DNA of 64,000 nt from Tomocerus qinae (taxonomy: Eukaryota > Arthropoda > Collembola > Entomobryomorpha > Tomoceridae): positions 21,112,880 through 21,176,879 of the forward strand of contig CM034550.1 in NCBI GenBank assembly GCA_020055645.1. The letters run 5' to 3'. Under the pieces are notes generated by a model. It was not told where the DNA came from. It was given only the letters and a program-made list of their open reading frames with translations, and searched no databases. Made by a program: the position numbers and the translations under genes. Position 1 is the first letter of the stretch. Each line of letters begins with the position of its first letter. This document shows, in pieces, positions 13,001 through 26,700 of the stretch.

Positions 13001-14725
13001 TGTGTCTAATCGAAGTGCACGGAGTTCATTGCAAGCCCGAAATGATGTGGAGGCGACCTGGGAAATACGATTCTGAGCTACATTTAATACTCTCAATTTC
13101 TTCAGAGGGTCGCAAAAACCATGAGGCAATTCTGCCAGTTTATTATCCACCATTCTCAGCCCGTATAATTGACCCATCCCAGAAAAAGATTCATTGTTCA
13201 CAGAAACAATACGATTTTCGCCTATATCTAATGTTCTTAACAGACCTAGCCCGGCAATACGAAGAGCAACAGGCACTTCTTGCAAGAGATTATCTCCTAA
13301 TCCCAGTTCCTGTAGACTTGTACAATTTTTGAAAGAATTTTCTTCTATATCTTTGATTTTATTATGATCCATGTACAGCTGGCGCAGAACAAACAATCGA
13401 GAAAATATGCGAGCATCAATAAACGTAATTCGGTTTCTTGATAAATCGAGGATGTGCAAATTGGAGAGAGATGTAAAAGCTTCTGGGTGCAGAGTCTCAA
13501 TTCGGTTGTTATCCAAGTGGAGGGCTTGAAGACTAATTAGGTTTTGGAAAATTATAGAATCGATTATGCTCAGCTGATTAAAGGATAATTTCAGAACGAC
13601 GAGCCGAACAAGTGAGTTAAACATGTTGTCCTTTATCCATTGGCTAGTTAATGTGTTGTGGGATAAGTCAAGAAGAAGCAGTTGTTCCAGTTGCGAGAAA
13701 ACAGAAGGTGACAAGGCAGAAATGGAATTATTCTGAAGGTACACTTCTCGTAGATTAGAATTCGACTTGAAAATGGATGGGGGGAGAGCGACGAGGCGAT
13801 TGGAGGACAAATTGACAAGTTTAAGTTGACTTAGTCCATGAAATGCCGAATCTTCGAGTTCTTCTATGAGGTTGTTCTGGAGTCGGAGCTCTGTAAGTCT
13901 CCTCATGCGAGAAAATCCGTGGCGACCCACTCGACGAAGAGAATTAAAAGACAAATCCACATTGGTAACACTCAGTGCACAATAATTGTCTGGAGAAGAA
14001 GTTTCGTCTTTGAGGAGAACAGTTTCACTATCTTCACTTTCACTCGTATGTAATTCTTCAATGTCACTCAGCCGATTACGACTCACATTCAACTTGAGCA
14101 AGTTTCTCAAAGGACAAAGCATCTTTTTGTCTCCTAAACTCCAGATATTATTCTGGCTCAGGTCGAGACTCTCGAGTTTCGACAGACCATCGAAGCTCCC
14201 TGGCTCAATTTCCAACCCAATAGCATTCCCCCAGTCCAAATTGTGTGTACGAACAGTTAAACTCTTGAGGAAACTTAAACTGGCCCAGACTCGTTGTGGC
14301 ACTTTGCGAATCTTGCATGATTCAATTTGTACTTCTCTCAAATTCGTCAGCTGAAATAAACTTTGGTTCGGCGAGAGAAAACTTTCGAAAAATAGTTTGT
14401 CATTGCACTCAACCCGCAAGAGTTTCGTCTGCTCCAGTTGCTCACGATTGAATGTATAATTCCAAAAGTCCACACTTAAAGTTCTCACATGACAATTGAG
14501 CATTACCCCATTTTGTGGCTGAAGAACGTAGCCCACTCCACCGCCGCCACCGCCAACTATTTCCTTGTCTTCACGGCCAACGTTCTCCAGTGTTGACCAA
14601 ATGCATCCATGCCGGCTCGAAGATAAATCATTCCGATAAGCCACAACTGCCACGGAGAAAACCGATAAAATCACTACGGAAATCCAACTACGATCCATTT
14701 TCCCCAGACGCTTTTCCAGATACAT
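10022..14725 (-). CDS. Toll-family receptor, long form (Toll-6/7/8/18-wheeler clade), single exon
   Basis: A type I membrane receptor of up to 1567 residues on one exon. The better start is the second ATG at 14698 (context AAAATGG), because it puts the signal peptide MDRSWISVVILSVFSVAVVA at the N-terminus. Next come more than 20 leucine-rich repeats, a Cys cluster that closes and reopens the repeats near residues 795-825 (CHCCDFDACDCQMTCPGNC), further LRRs with a second C-terminal cap, a transmembrane helix at about 1095-1116, a TIR domain at about 1153-1308, and a His/Gln/Ser-rich cytoplasmic tail to residue 1567. The RTHN-x-DW motif, the two-part ectodomain and the long tail mark the long-Toll clade, known in insects for development and cell intercalation as well as immunity. 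An intronless coding region is common in that clade. Odd point: the TIR BB loop lacks the RDxPxG consensus (see findings). I cannot choose between Toll-6, -7 and -8. Confidence 0.95.
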   Translation of the reverse strand: MYLEKRLGKMDRSWISVVILSVFSVAVVAYRNDLSSSRHGCIWSTLENVGREDKEIVGGGGGGVGYVLQPQNGVMLNCHVRTLSVDFWNYTFNREQLEQTKLLRVECNDKLFFESFLSPNQSLFQLTNLREVQIESCKIRKVPQRVWASLSFLKSLTVRTHNLDWGNAIGLEIEPGSFDGLSKLESLDLSQNNIWSLGDKKMLCPLRNLLKLNVSRNRLSDIEELHTSESEDSETVLLKDETSSPDNYCALSVTNVDLSFNSLRRVGRHGFSRMRRLTELRLQNNLIEELEDSAFHGLSQLKLVNLSSNRLVALPPSIFKSNSNLREVYLQNNSISALSPSVFSQLEQLLLLDLSHNTLTSQWIKDNMFNSLVRLVVLKLSFNQLSIIDSIIFQNLISLQALHLDNNRIETLHPEAFTSLSNLHILDLSRNRITFIDARIFSRLFVLRQLYMDHNKIKDIEENSFKNCTSLQELGLGDNLLQEVPVALRIAGLGLLRTLDIGENRIVSVNNESFSGMGQLYGLRMVDNKLAELPHGFCDPLKKLRVLNVAQNRISQVASTSFRACNELRALRLDTNALDQLPTSLPPQLPSLLYLNVSENRLRWVDYSSLPPSIEWLDLSYNSLETLGSPDPSLPLSAQERNKHTMPIPYHLRVLDVSHNSLTHLDYTSIPASLETFRVNHNHLKNVAPDTFIRSNRLRRVELIGNQMENLPLAALRFPQIPSGRPLPEFYLGANPFHCDCTMEWLTRVNQLAVLRQHPRIVDLDAIVCRPSFSRANSVVPLVETRAKDFLCPYKSHCFALCHCCDFDACDCQMTCPGNCTCFHDTAWSSNIVQCSNLDYTEIPERIPMDATEIYLDGNNIPNLSSHIFIGKKNLRSLFLNGSHIEFIRNKTFNGLKSLEVLRLEDNSLSQLQGYEFADLDSLRELYLQNNLLGFISSDTFAHLKFLQVLRLDGNLLVDYNVWELSGNGYLNSVMLSGNPWSCECEFLMPFRSWVAGKTSIVVDFSEAKCQAGGSSGNPKSNSSNDLKPHPTISSMCNNLPDITFNYNYNMNGDENDINNQISAMGGAEKVAVAQTPNENDRKKLLAKDLQDYNLFWSLLLSLSALLIVVMVIVLIFRRELSYFCTNLASHCCTGKSSKKEVNTISEESEKLFDAYFLYSKKDEDVLQEKIAPELESAGGRDKFRLCFHYRDLCLNSDNPWNSEMILSACDASKRVVIVFSHNFLQGEWANVHFRAAIQTALNRHQKKIVFILLPPLTTSNLSTVLSDFNVEVNVNSRGKNSSPSPPAVQWSDKNFWTKFKLLLPSPSFSNYQDNSELPLNARQFPYNSSHHYHRNIIPYQIPLSRNNSLPPESVIGSEGLVPKHQIVLPGHHWSQNNSNNHPHHHTGNTSIHPVPPHITPMHFGYNNKAFHQHLLLQPPQHPVTIARQLQPIHFTHEHQHSHSSSSYRPILDQYSSSAVSSANEHEEMDHVYSTLDSPLQSPMSGDSHFDCSLHSQTQSQTSHNDCNINNNSKHKLQHSTSSGISSASDLTAVTGTSPGSLAPVCNSDSENKNCNSGPANGQMYFV

Positions 14726-17700
14726 CCTTCTTCCTATACAAGTTCAGAGAGACATACGTGTAAGTTTACACAAGCCTCGTTGGCAAGAAACATGGAATTT
14801 AGTCTTCGCTTTACTGCAGCCAGTCTTCTGCTTGTTATCCTCTCTTCCTTCCGGTTCTCCAGCTAAACTCAACCGACGTCTCCGAGAAAATCAACCGAAC
14901 AAACGTATCCCTAAATGAACAGAAAACCAACACGAACTCTGTTTACAATCAATTCAATTTTGAACTCACCAGTAATATTTCAATGTCATCTCAGCTGTTT
15001 ACTAAAATCTACTGATAAAGTGGCACCTACTACTAACAATAGTAACAAAATACTGGCAAGTCTTTTTTAAATTAAATAACAGCGCGAATTTATTGTTTAA
15101 AATTGTAAACTCATTTTATATTCATTAGCACTAGTATACTGATCATAATAATATTATCATATGGGTTTTAGGGCTAAAGTAAGTATTGTTACAAGAAAGT
15201 TGCTCACCTCGTCGTTTTGCCTCACAAGTTTTTTTTCTTTTCCTTAGGTGTTTTATGAGAAAATCAAAAGATCACATCCGGAATAAAGCAGTGAAGATTG
15301 AAGACGCATTTTAGTTTTATGTCGTCTCGTCCACTCTATTCGCTGCTGGCGTAATGGTTTGAATATTGAAGATTTTTATAGTGTCAACTTGTATAGGACA
15401 GCAAATATTTGTGCTTTGACAGCATTTCGGTCGTATGTAAATGCACGGAAGAACTCTTCATATTTTCATTCTCATATTAGTATATCTATGAGTTCGATGT
15501 GAGACATAGTAGCTCGAGAGCTAAGAAAAGCACAAATGTACCCAACGTATATGAAAAAGTTAACTGATTCAATTTTTGTTTGTTTGTAGATTTACATAGG
15601 AATTGCGTGAGTTGATTTTCTTGTCCAGTGAGCTGTGCCAACGAGAAGTCAAGTCCAGCAAAAATGAACTCTAACCACGATGTGACTACGCAGAATAACT
15701 AAGTACTATACTTTTCGGCATGACACTGATACTTGACTTGAGAAAGTGCAGATGTGTTACAAACTACAACTTAGTAAAACCAACTTAACAAAATAAGGTT
15801 CGTGTAATATTTACTACTTTTCTCAAGTGTCCCAATAGGTAGGTATAGGTATTATAAGTAGCTGGTATAATATTTTATAAGTTCGAAGTTTGTGGAGTGA
15901 TGTTTTTCTTAGAAAGTGGTTTCGTTCTGTTCACAAAGCACATAAGCTCCGTTCTGCTAGCTAAAAGGATAACTAATACTAACTTTGAATACGAAGTTGT
16001 TAACAAACGTATCTGTGTATTTTCAGTGTGTTTCTCCAAAAGGGCGGAGAGGGAGTCTGTGGATGTTTTCAGCACGGAGCCTGAGAGGCAACTGAAGAGA
16101 GTGAAGAGGGTCTTGAGAATTTGTTTCTCTTTTAGAGCCTGTCCTGTTCTGTCGGCGTTGAATCGGCGGCAGCAGCAATACTTTGCCTTGTTGGGGTACC
16201 TTACCTATCTCTTCTGTACTGCTCTATGTTCGTATGGTCTAGTCAAGTTCTAGTCTTGTCTGACTGATCGGGTTTTATTTTTCTAGCTCTGCTCTGGTCT
16301 ACTGCAAATACAAGTCCATGTAACTATTTCCTTCGTTGTCTCAGTCCGTCTTTCTTACCCTGTCCTGTCATGTCAGTCAGAAATAGTTACTACTCGACTA
16401 TATGCAATTCAACCCTATACAGAGCCCATAATGCAACCAAAGGAAAGGAAATTCATGAATATGATGGACATAGGCATCTAGTCTACCTATCTCTACACAA
16501 AGTACCAACAGAATTCATATCTCTATGCAATAATGCAATAATGTCTCCAGTCAATCAACCTTCCCGTAACTTTTATACGTGTATAGTGCTTTATAACATT
16601 CAATCTTTATTACTTTATGGAAAATATGAGTTTTCTTCAGCCTTTATACAAATTCTTCCAATCTCATCCACGTCTCTTGTCTTGAAGTACAAATATTACT
16701 CTTTCAAACTATCCAGAACGGGTGCGTAGCCATAGCCTTTATTACTTAAATTACACTACTACTGATTTCAAATGGAGCCATATGTAATATAAAGTAATGT
16801 AACCATTCTATTATGCATTATACCCAAGTTCATCTAGATATCCCATATGTATTCTCACTGCACATTATAGTAAACACCAAGAACTACCTCAAGTAGCTAA
16901 ACACCCTACTTTATTCTTTTAGAGGTGCATACTCGGGGCATGCACTTATAGTTACATGTAAGATACTAGTACATATTTGTGTACATACATTAATAGTATA
17001 TCTAATGTCTGGTATCAAGTTATATACTCCATTTACTACTACTCGTTTCTTTCGTAGTAGAATGTTGTGAGTAATGCTGAATCGTAGATTTCCATTTCCA
17101 CAGAAAATGATATTACTTAACTAGTGGCAAGAAGGGAATGGAAAATGGTACGCATGGAATGAAGTGGGCCGGTCTGCCCTGATGGCCTCCCATGTCTCTC
17201 TGCTGACTGAACTGACATTTTCTATTCACTTTATATTCACACGGTCAGGTACTTATACTATTACTAATACTAATCCTAATCGTCCTTCTTCACTTCACTT
17301 TAAGTAATGTGAGCTTGAAGGTAAACTGTGAACTACCTATGTACTTACTAACGAGTTCTTACCTATAAGAAGGTACTTCTTTTATAAGTTTAACTACTCC
17401 CTCATTGTTTGTTAATAAACCACTTCTTAAGGATCTCTGCCACATATTTCTTTGTTTTCTTTTCTTTTCGGGTGCGCTTAGCCAAACCAAACTACATAAC
17501 TCACATAACAACAAACATCATAACCCACAGAATAGCCAGTACATAGTCTAGACATCTCATTGGGATGGAATTCCTTTTTTCTCAATCCATAACCTAATAG
17601 TCTTACAATTATTCAACACATTGAAACCTCTTCCACAATCAACATCCACTGTGCGGTGGTTCATGAGCACTGAGCGAAAAGATTAACTCAATTATGGGAT

Positions 17701-20700
17701 TGTGTACCACCTGTAAGGTTAAAAGCACTTAGCTTCGCAGGAGCCTTTTTCAAAAGGTGTTTTCTTTCCCATTACTCTTATTATTGCTTTAGTGTATTAA
17801 GTGCTGGACTTAATTTCTTAAGATGATTGTGCAAATTGTTTAATTCCCTTTTATTGCTATGTTTGACTCCCATTCTACCTGGACGGTGGCAATTTTGATC
17901 CTTTTGAAAATTCCCAACTCTGCCCACTGCCCTAAATGATACATGGAAAAGTTGATGATGGGATTACTTGGTGGGTTAAGTTCACTTATGATTCCAATTC
18001 ATTTGCTATTAGTAATAGTTAGGTATTATATAGACGCCAAGTTTTGAGATTTGAAAAGGCAATGAGTCAGATGAGTTTGAGAAGGGCACTAAAGGAAAGT
18101 GAGAGAGAGACGAAACCAAAAACTCATAGAAGTGAAATAAAGTGAAGACTTGAAGACTTGTGCAGAATTCACATGGGACTGTGATCTTTCCCTGGTTTGG
18201 TTTCCTTTGGCTTGGTTTCGTTTCATCGGTCGTGTACGTTCGTTCGGAGTACTTGTAGTCTTCGGGTACTATTCCAATTCAGCACAGTGTATAATGTAAT
18301 GTACCAAGAGGGACTTTGCTCCTCTGGCTCGTTTTCGCCTTTGCCTTCACTTGGCATGCCTTTAGTGCTTTGCATTGCATAAGTACCACTCTCTGTATAC
18401 AGAGACGTTCCTGTTGCCGTCTCCGGCTCATTCCTCTCCTTCTGAACATACATACATACTTCTTGAAATAGGATATTTCATCTTCTCCTCCTACTCGCGT
18501 CTTGAAATACTTGGAAACTTGCATTGAATTGCATTGGATCTCATCACATCGCAGTTCTACATCTTTATACATTGTAGGTGTATACCTATACTATACCTAT
18601 ACTATACCTATTCAGAGAGTACACTCTGACATATTATACTCCTGTGCTTTACTCACTTCTACTTTACTAACAAGAAGGGCCCTAGAGGTACATATGTACT
18701 TGTAGTTTCCTAAAGTACAAGTACCTACTCATGTCAGTATATTATCTCATAGTAAGAAAGCAAGATGTTGAGATCTTGTCTTGTCTTTTACACTTGCATC
18801 TCCTATAATAAGGTAGGTATAGCATCTCCTGTAACTTTCCTTCGCCTCCCTTTTAATTATTCAGTTTGGTGCAAAGATTACTCTATTTCATATGAAATGG
18901 CATTCGGACGGAACGTTATGTTAAGGAATGAAACGGCAGAATCTTCCCTTCTCCTATCATCTATATTTGCGAGTAAGCGTGTAGATATCTCCGCACAGAT
19001 ACTCATTCAGTGGGAGAGATGTTTTTATGACTCTACGCTAGCTTCTCCAGTTTTTCTACTACTCTAGGTGAATATCATATCTTACACTGATATACATGAA
19101 TAAGTAACAGTATTCCTTTTCTACACTTATACCACTTCAGTACTCTTTATTGGACTTATGAATGTATTTATGTTTTGTTAGTAAAAGAAAACATGTTATA
19201 GCCTATATACTCTATTTTTTCCTGTTTTATATTAATAAAATGTTATATATAAAGATCATCTTTGTACTGGCTTGGTTTTCTAGTTATACACGAATTGCTT
19301 CCCGACAAACACAAAGTAGTACGTGATGCTACGTACCGTAATGTTGTTATGTTATTTGTAGAATGAATTTGTGTATCTGTATCCGACTTACGTTTGTGTT
19401 TTGTTCTGTTCCAGCTCCCGGGATGAAATGACCACCATAAATATTTGCCTAAGCTTTCAGCGCTTCCAAATGACATTCATTTCTCCATGCAGTTGAGAAG
19501 GAAAAGAGCGAACGCCCATCTCTCTCACTCTGACTTGAGACAATAACATGAATTTTTCAATGGAAACTTTCGTCAAAGTCAAAACTCCTACAAAAATTCG
19601 GGTCTGGAGGGCCTTGCCCACCTTCTTTATGGCTACACTAACGATAAACATTACTATTTAATCATAGAAATATTTTTTATTATTCTGCTCCTGCTCTATA
19701 AAAATAACTAAGCTCTACACTGGCTTCGCTTGGCCTCTGATTCTGAGGCGATGTAGGTAGTGATACGGTTGATATAACTTGATTACGTACATTACCTTAC
19801 TAAAGAAAAGTTATGCAGGTAAATTAATGATATACATGACACACATCTCGTAAAAACTGGATTGGTGGCATGAGATTTTCAGATTATGCTTTACTTTTAT
19901 AGTTTTATGCTGTGATTGTTTGAGTTATACTTTTGTTTTTTTCTTGATTGCAATTCTGATAGATATTATAAAAGATACCTGTACGCATAGGCAAATTACG
20001 GCACAATATTTGCAACTTATCGTATTCATATCGTCTACTTATCACTAAACTATTCGCAGACTAGGTCCAAATGGTATTTGCAGTAATTTATTTTACATTT
20101 TTCCATTGTCTCTTTAAAGTTCTCGCGTAAAGCAATATTATTTAATGCTTTGAATTAACTCATGGCCAAGGAAAGGAAAGAATGCAAAAATGTGTATCAT
20201 TGTGCATAATGTACCTAACACAATTTGCTCATGAATGCAAACAGACTCTTTTTACATGTGGTCGCGGTACATTGGCGAATGTATGTGGCCGTTGTGCATT
20301 ACTCCTGTGCATAGTAATCTAGTGAACTAGTGTTGTTTTGATTAATTAACAAATAGCAAAAACAAATCGCAATTTAAAATCTCGTGCCTGAGATAAGTTT
20401 CTTGTGAATACATTTACATTCCTCGAGCAGACGTAACCAATGTGTGGCACTCTCGGTAAACGAAACTTGCAATTTCGCAAACTTTCCTAGTGAGACAATT
20501 AACAATCAGCGAGAGTTAGTCGTAAGTTGACATGTGTATGTGATTCTGTTGGTAATACGTGTAAATGGCTGTGCGTATACAGACAGTAATGTAATCTCTA
20601 CGTAATGTACCTATTGCCTTCATTTGTCTCATTGTCCTTTTATTAAAGTTTGTTCATATCGCACTTTGTGTTATCAGATAGGCATAGACATTGCATTATT

Positions 20701-23700
20701 AGATAGAGTGCATAATATAGGGAAAATAAGTACGTAATCTCATTTACGGAATTGTATGATACCACATGCCTGTATTATTTATTCGTATCGTTTTCTGCAA
20801 TCTGTACTACTACTCTCAGCTACTGTCCTGCCCTGTTCTCTTTTGGTGTGTGTGTCCTTTCGTATCTATTATTGCAAGATCCTGAGGGAGATAATAAATG
20901 GCAAGGTAAATTATAACAAATGAACAAACCTAAAGAAACGTAGTCCACACGCCAAACTGAAATAAAGTATAATAGTCATTTGAAAGTGCAAGTTTGAGTT
21001 TAATATGTACAAGTAGGTGTGCTTTATTTAAAACAACTCTGGAATAGACAGGATTCGTTTGGTGGGAGACAAACGTTGTAAACCAGAACTAAGAAGTGTA
21101 GTACAAGAGTTGCACACAAGACAAGGCTTTTGCTGTCAAAATGAGATAATGCTAATTGTAGCAAATGAAATGAATAAATGAACGTTTACACTTTCATTGC
21201 AGAACACGGTGACTCGCACAGTTGGACTCAGTCTCAACATATTATTTTCCACTACCGTATGAAGTATAAGACTTGACATGAGAAAACAATTAAAAGAAAG
21301 ATACGGATAATTAAGGCCAGAATTAATGAAATGTTAATTACTCTGCAGACATTATTGCTTTGAGTTACCTTAGCTGTCTTGTCTTGACTTCCAGTTACCT
21401 TACAAATGTACACTATGAATATTATAACAAACCCACTGGTCTTGTATGTTCTATTATCCCTGTAAATTAAGAATATACCAAGTTGACTGCTGGGATGGGA
21501 ATAAAACAGATTGTGTACATTGTCTAAAGTAAAACAGGTACTACTGACGCGTTCTCACAGCCATCTAAATGTTTTCTTACTACGCTTCATCAGTGTATTG
21601 TGCAGACTACAAATTGCGTTCCTATCTCTGTTGATATAACTAATGTAGTAATCTATCGTTATTTATATCCATTCACAAGCAATAAACGTTCTATACCTAC
21701 TCTGAACATGCAGTAGCTATTTATAATATGGGAGCCTAACTGCATTTTACACTTTATGCATTCCCTTTTTCCCTCGCAGCTATTGCATTACATTAAATTA
21801 GTCTCACTTCGTTACTATTGTTATGATTACGTGTGTGTGGCTCGTTTAAATGAAGAAGTAATGAAGTAAAAGCAGACATTAACCAATATAGGTAACCATT
21901 TTCCCATATTATACTGTTATATCGCTATTATAATAATTATCTTGTACAGTTCATTCAATTCTCCCGTGGATTTATTATCTGTAATGTCAACGATACAAAT
22001 TGCATTAACACTGCCACCCAAATGTATACGTAACAATTTGTCCTTCTGAAATTAAGTTAAAACTAATTGTAGCTCCAAATTGCAATTTAATGTTAGAATT
22101 GGAATTAAATGCTTCATGCATATAGGTACATTACAAATAGTTCTACGTAGGTCCACATCACTAGTTATGCTATACAAAAGCCACACCTATATAATAATAT
22201 AGTGTAAAAGTGAAGTCAATTGACAACTATATCAGGATAATACTGCAATGCAATGTAATTAATTATCTCAGTCCTTAGTAGGGAGCTGGTACCTGTTTCA
22301 AGCTATGTCGCAATTCCTTTGCAATACTGTGGAATGATGTCAGTGTGTAATAGTATGTGTCTTTTTTGTTTGCAATGAAATTGTCTCGTGAATATTTTGT
22401 GTCGTATGTATAACTTTAAGCTCATAGCAGAAAATTGTAAATGCTATTATTTACTTTTACTACTGTAAAATGTGTAGGTTTATATAGAACAATGGGGACA
22501 TTGAGCATTTGTGAATGTGTACTTATCTACTAATAATAAGCTGAACAATTTTGCATGTAAATGAGTGTAATTAACTAGTAGAGCAGTAAGTGTGAGTCTT
22601 TTAACTGTTAAAATTAGTATGTATTTGCTTGGTACAGACATTTGCGGTATCATGGCTTTGCAGAATAGGAATGAATTGCAAGTAGTAGTGTTTACTGCTC
22701 TGATAGTATACGCAATAGCCACCTATGTTGGCTATGTAATTAGGTATGTGAATGTAAATGTGTGACAAAATCCAATATAGGCTAGTATTTGCAATTTTCC
22801 TCTTTTACTGTGATCTGTCTCCGCCTAGGCTGGAGTGCAATGTAATGTAATAATGTGTAACGACCATTATCGCCAACATGTAAAATTCTCTAGGGATAGT
22901 CTGTAATAATTAGTCAGTCCGGTCCAGTCCAACTCAATCTACGTCATTTATGTATAAACATTATTTCGGTTCGGTGTGTTTTTGTGTTCATTTTGGCTAT
23001 ATCCTGGTTTAGCTTCAATGATATTGATAGACGTATCTGTAGTTTGGCTAGTTTTGGGGGGAGATGTTCAGAGGAGAGAAATGAGATGAGGCAGGACGAA
23101 AGGCATAAAGTTTTCTGTTTACAAAGCAAACGTAATGTAGAGTAAAATTGCAATAAGGGATAGTAATACTTATTATGTATACTCCACTACTGTGTAATCT
23201 GTAGCTATTTTCTATTTGTGGTCTGTAGTCAAGTAGTCAAGTTGCGGGATATTAAAGTCGAATTGTTCAGCCAGAAAGTAGAGAAGTGGACGAAAAGAGC
23301 AGGGCAGGCGAGGAGACTGGGAAAACAGACGATTGTGAGTGAGACTAAGTTTAAGTAATAAAGTTATGCATAGTACGTAGTGTACGTATTGTATGCCCAT
23401 GCATTGTATACGTAACGCAGCGTAATGTAAATGTAATTTAAAATAAAGCTCTCTCATTCCGTAAAACTATTGTTGTAGCTGTGTGCTTAGAGAGTGAGCG
23501 GAGGCTACCGTTTTGAATTGAGCTGAGTGTGTCCTCCCGTTTGAAAATAGTAAAAGCTAAAGTAAAACTAAAATTGTAACTGAATTCAAGAACTGATAGT
23601 GATAGGAGGTATGTAGAAGGGAAGCCATAGAGAACGACTCAACAAAACAGAAGAGACAACATAAAATAACAGGAAATGTTTTGCATTTTGCAACGTAATA

Positions 23701-26700
23701 TTAGCAACGCCATTTCTACTAAGATTCTCTCTATGTGCATCCGTATAAAATGTATATATACTAATGTAGAGTAATGTGATGCAAAGTAATGCAAAACTCG
23801 ATAGCGCTTTATAACATGACATAACCAAGTAGATCAGACTGCTAGACCACACTGAACTCTGTCTGCATGTATATCTGTAATAGAGACAAGACAAATAGAT
23901 ACCTAGTGCACAATGTAATAATGTAAGTTTTCGCCGTTTCTATCAGAGTGAATGGACTTTATCTTGTTGAAGTAGTAAAGAAGAAGTAGGCTAGTATCCT
24001 TTGATGTACAAATTACAGAGAAACAGAACAGAAGAGCAGTGAGAAAGATAGCAAAAGAGATTTCATTGCAAAATGCTCAATGGAAAAGGAAAATGCGTCC
24101 TTTTCAGCTCGATAAATTGTAGAGACGAACTTCTAATGTGATGTTATTTTCTAGATGTAGTATCTCTCCTAGTCTTTAGTCTGCCTTCCTGAATTTCCTA
24201 AAATTCACTAAGTATCTACAGAAAATATATACAATGCACTACACCGTAACTAAACTCATGAAAGCGATTCCGCATTATTCTCAGTCAGAAGAGCAAATCG
24301 GACAAATACACTTGCTAACTCACTACGCTCTCCTTCCACGACCATGTGTTTATTTTCCGGGACTCGGGAAACGGGAAAATCCGCATTTTACAAATGTCCT
24401 TTATCTCTTTACTACACACATGTCTCTACAACAAAGTTTCAACAACAAAAACTACACCTTACAGATTCACAGTAGTAATTAATAACGTAGGTATTAATTT
24501 TATCTGGTGTATAACGAACAGTAGTTTAGTTGTCATTGTCGAAAAGTCAAAACAAGTAAGTGTTAAACTGTAAAGTGTAGGAGATGACTTTATATATGTT
24601 TTGTAGTGCATGTGTCTATTGTCACCATTAGTTTTTGCAAGTTTCTCACTCAACTTACGAGATCCGCAAACGAGAAGAGAAAGAGCTCGAGTGCAGTTAT
24701 TCGAAATAGTAAATGTATGGATTATATGAGAGAAAGAGATGTATGGCAGTGTATTTGTAATGCATACATAAAACTGTACAGAGAAACATGCACTATTTTA
24801 ATCGAGATCTACTGCACTACTCCAGTGTTAAAATATGGATGTTCACTCTGTATTTTCGTGTCATGTCGTATATAAGGAAACCACATGACACCAGTAACAA
24901 CTTTACTACTCCGCAAAACTATACATACTATTGTGTTGTAGTGAGGAGGAGTAGTAAGTATACAGATACATGATGTAAACTAATGTAACGTAAGTAAGCT
25001 TGGTAAGCCAAGCAAAAGCAAGCGTCACTTTTCTCCCTTTTCTTTTCTTTGTTAGGTTGAACATGGATTGAAGTGAACTTACTTGCAATTTCAGTTTGCA
25101 GAATTGAATGAGGGAGGAATGAATGCATGAACGCTTGGAAAGCTCCATAAAAATTTGCACACTCGACTCGACTGACTGAGTAGAATAGACAAGACAGACA
25201 AGATGTTATACTCATGCATATATTAACCATATAAACAGTCTATAGTTACCCTGATTTTCTCTTTCGTCAGCTTCAGCCCGCCTAGCTTAGTTCAGCCTTT
25301 CATGGGTGAGTTTACTAGTAGTTCCCTTTCTGGTCCAGATTCCTTTGCCTACTAACACTTATAGATATAGATTCTAGGAGTAGAGTGTTTGGTTTGGCGT
25401 GGATCGAATCGGACGTCTACGTAGAATCGAGTGGACGAGATGTAAAGTAAACTGAACTGAATCTCCCGTCGAGCTCCGATGATTTATGCCGTTCATTTCC
25501 CCGTATGCCAATAAAACGGGGATTTATGAGGGCACTTATATTGGCAAGATTTCTTTTCGCCTCTACTTCCTTTCCTATTAGAATATCACAGCACTTTATA
25601 CACTCCAGCTTATACTATCCCAACACCTTCTACACATACCTTTACCTACTTCAATGCACTTTTCCTACATATCGTAATATCTTTACCCAATATACAGATA
25701 TGTCTACCTGCTCTGTCATTTCAGGTCCACTTCCCTCCTATATTTACTTACATACATTCAACCAACTTTGTTAACTGGGCTATCACCTAATTATAATGTC
25801 CTATATCAACCCTATGAACTAAACACTTTTTTCAACTACGTACACTTTCTCGTTAGAATTAGTCATTAACTTTTTTAAGAGGTGATAAAGAAAGGAATAC
25901 TAATAGGATGCAGTCTTCTTATTAGTCTACCTTTGTCTTACCTAACGTGATAATCGATAAGAAGTGTTTTAATGAATTTCGCAACTTTTTACACCATTGC
26001 TAGTAAATTCGTTGCATCAATTTTTAACTATACCTCAAAATTTAATTTTTAATAATTTCCATGATGTAACAATGGGGGTGCTTTGTATCCGGTTCCTTTA
26101 GCTGCGTATTTTATGTTTAAGTAGGCTACATGTAATGCATCTACTTAAATATTTTAATTAATTGTAGTAATCAATACCAAATGTTATGAATAGCGTGAGC
26201 AATAATTTGTAAAAGATATAATTAGATAATCTTGTATTTTATTACGATAATTTTTAGGATTAGCTAATTTGTTATATTAAGAAAGTGAGACAAGTCTCGA
26301 TAGTTTTAGTGCTTCATTCATTTACTTCGTCTAGCAAACTGAATGAACAGACATACTCTTTTGACTAGCATAAAAGTTTTCTAATTATTCTCAGTGAGAG
26401 AGTTGGTGAATTTCATCCCTTTGGTAGTTGCATACGCAGCAGTTTTCTTTTGTGACATAGTTGAGTTCCTGGAAAGAAACAATCCAATCTAATTCCATTC
26501 CAAGATGGGACAAGACAATACATACAAGCGAAACCTTTTAAGAAAATTAGTCATTAGTTTTGCTTTGCCCTAGTGGCCTATCTTACTAATGTATTACAAC
26601 AGTAGCCACTCTTCCATTCTGGTGCCTACGGTAAATGTCATGAAATATTCCTAACCTGTTCAATTCGGAGAGACATGGAAATCTAATAGAACTGAATTAA

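Noticed and set aside
10006-14763. Plus- and minus-strand open frames of 60-147 codons overlapping the Toll exon
   Set aside because: They lie in other frames of a well-supported receptor gene and show no family features. They are by-products of the Toll coding sequence.
15897-16729. Two plus-strand frames of 118-119 codons upstream of Toll
   Set aside because: Composition is random-like, with no domain, signal peptide with consistent follow-on, or flanking splice pattern.
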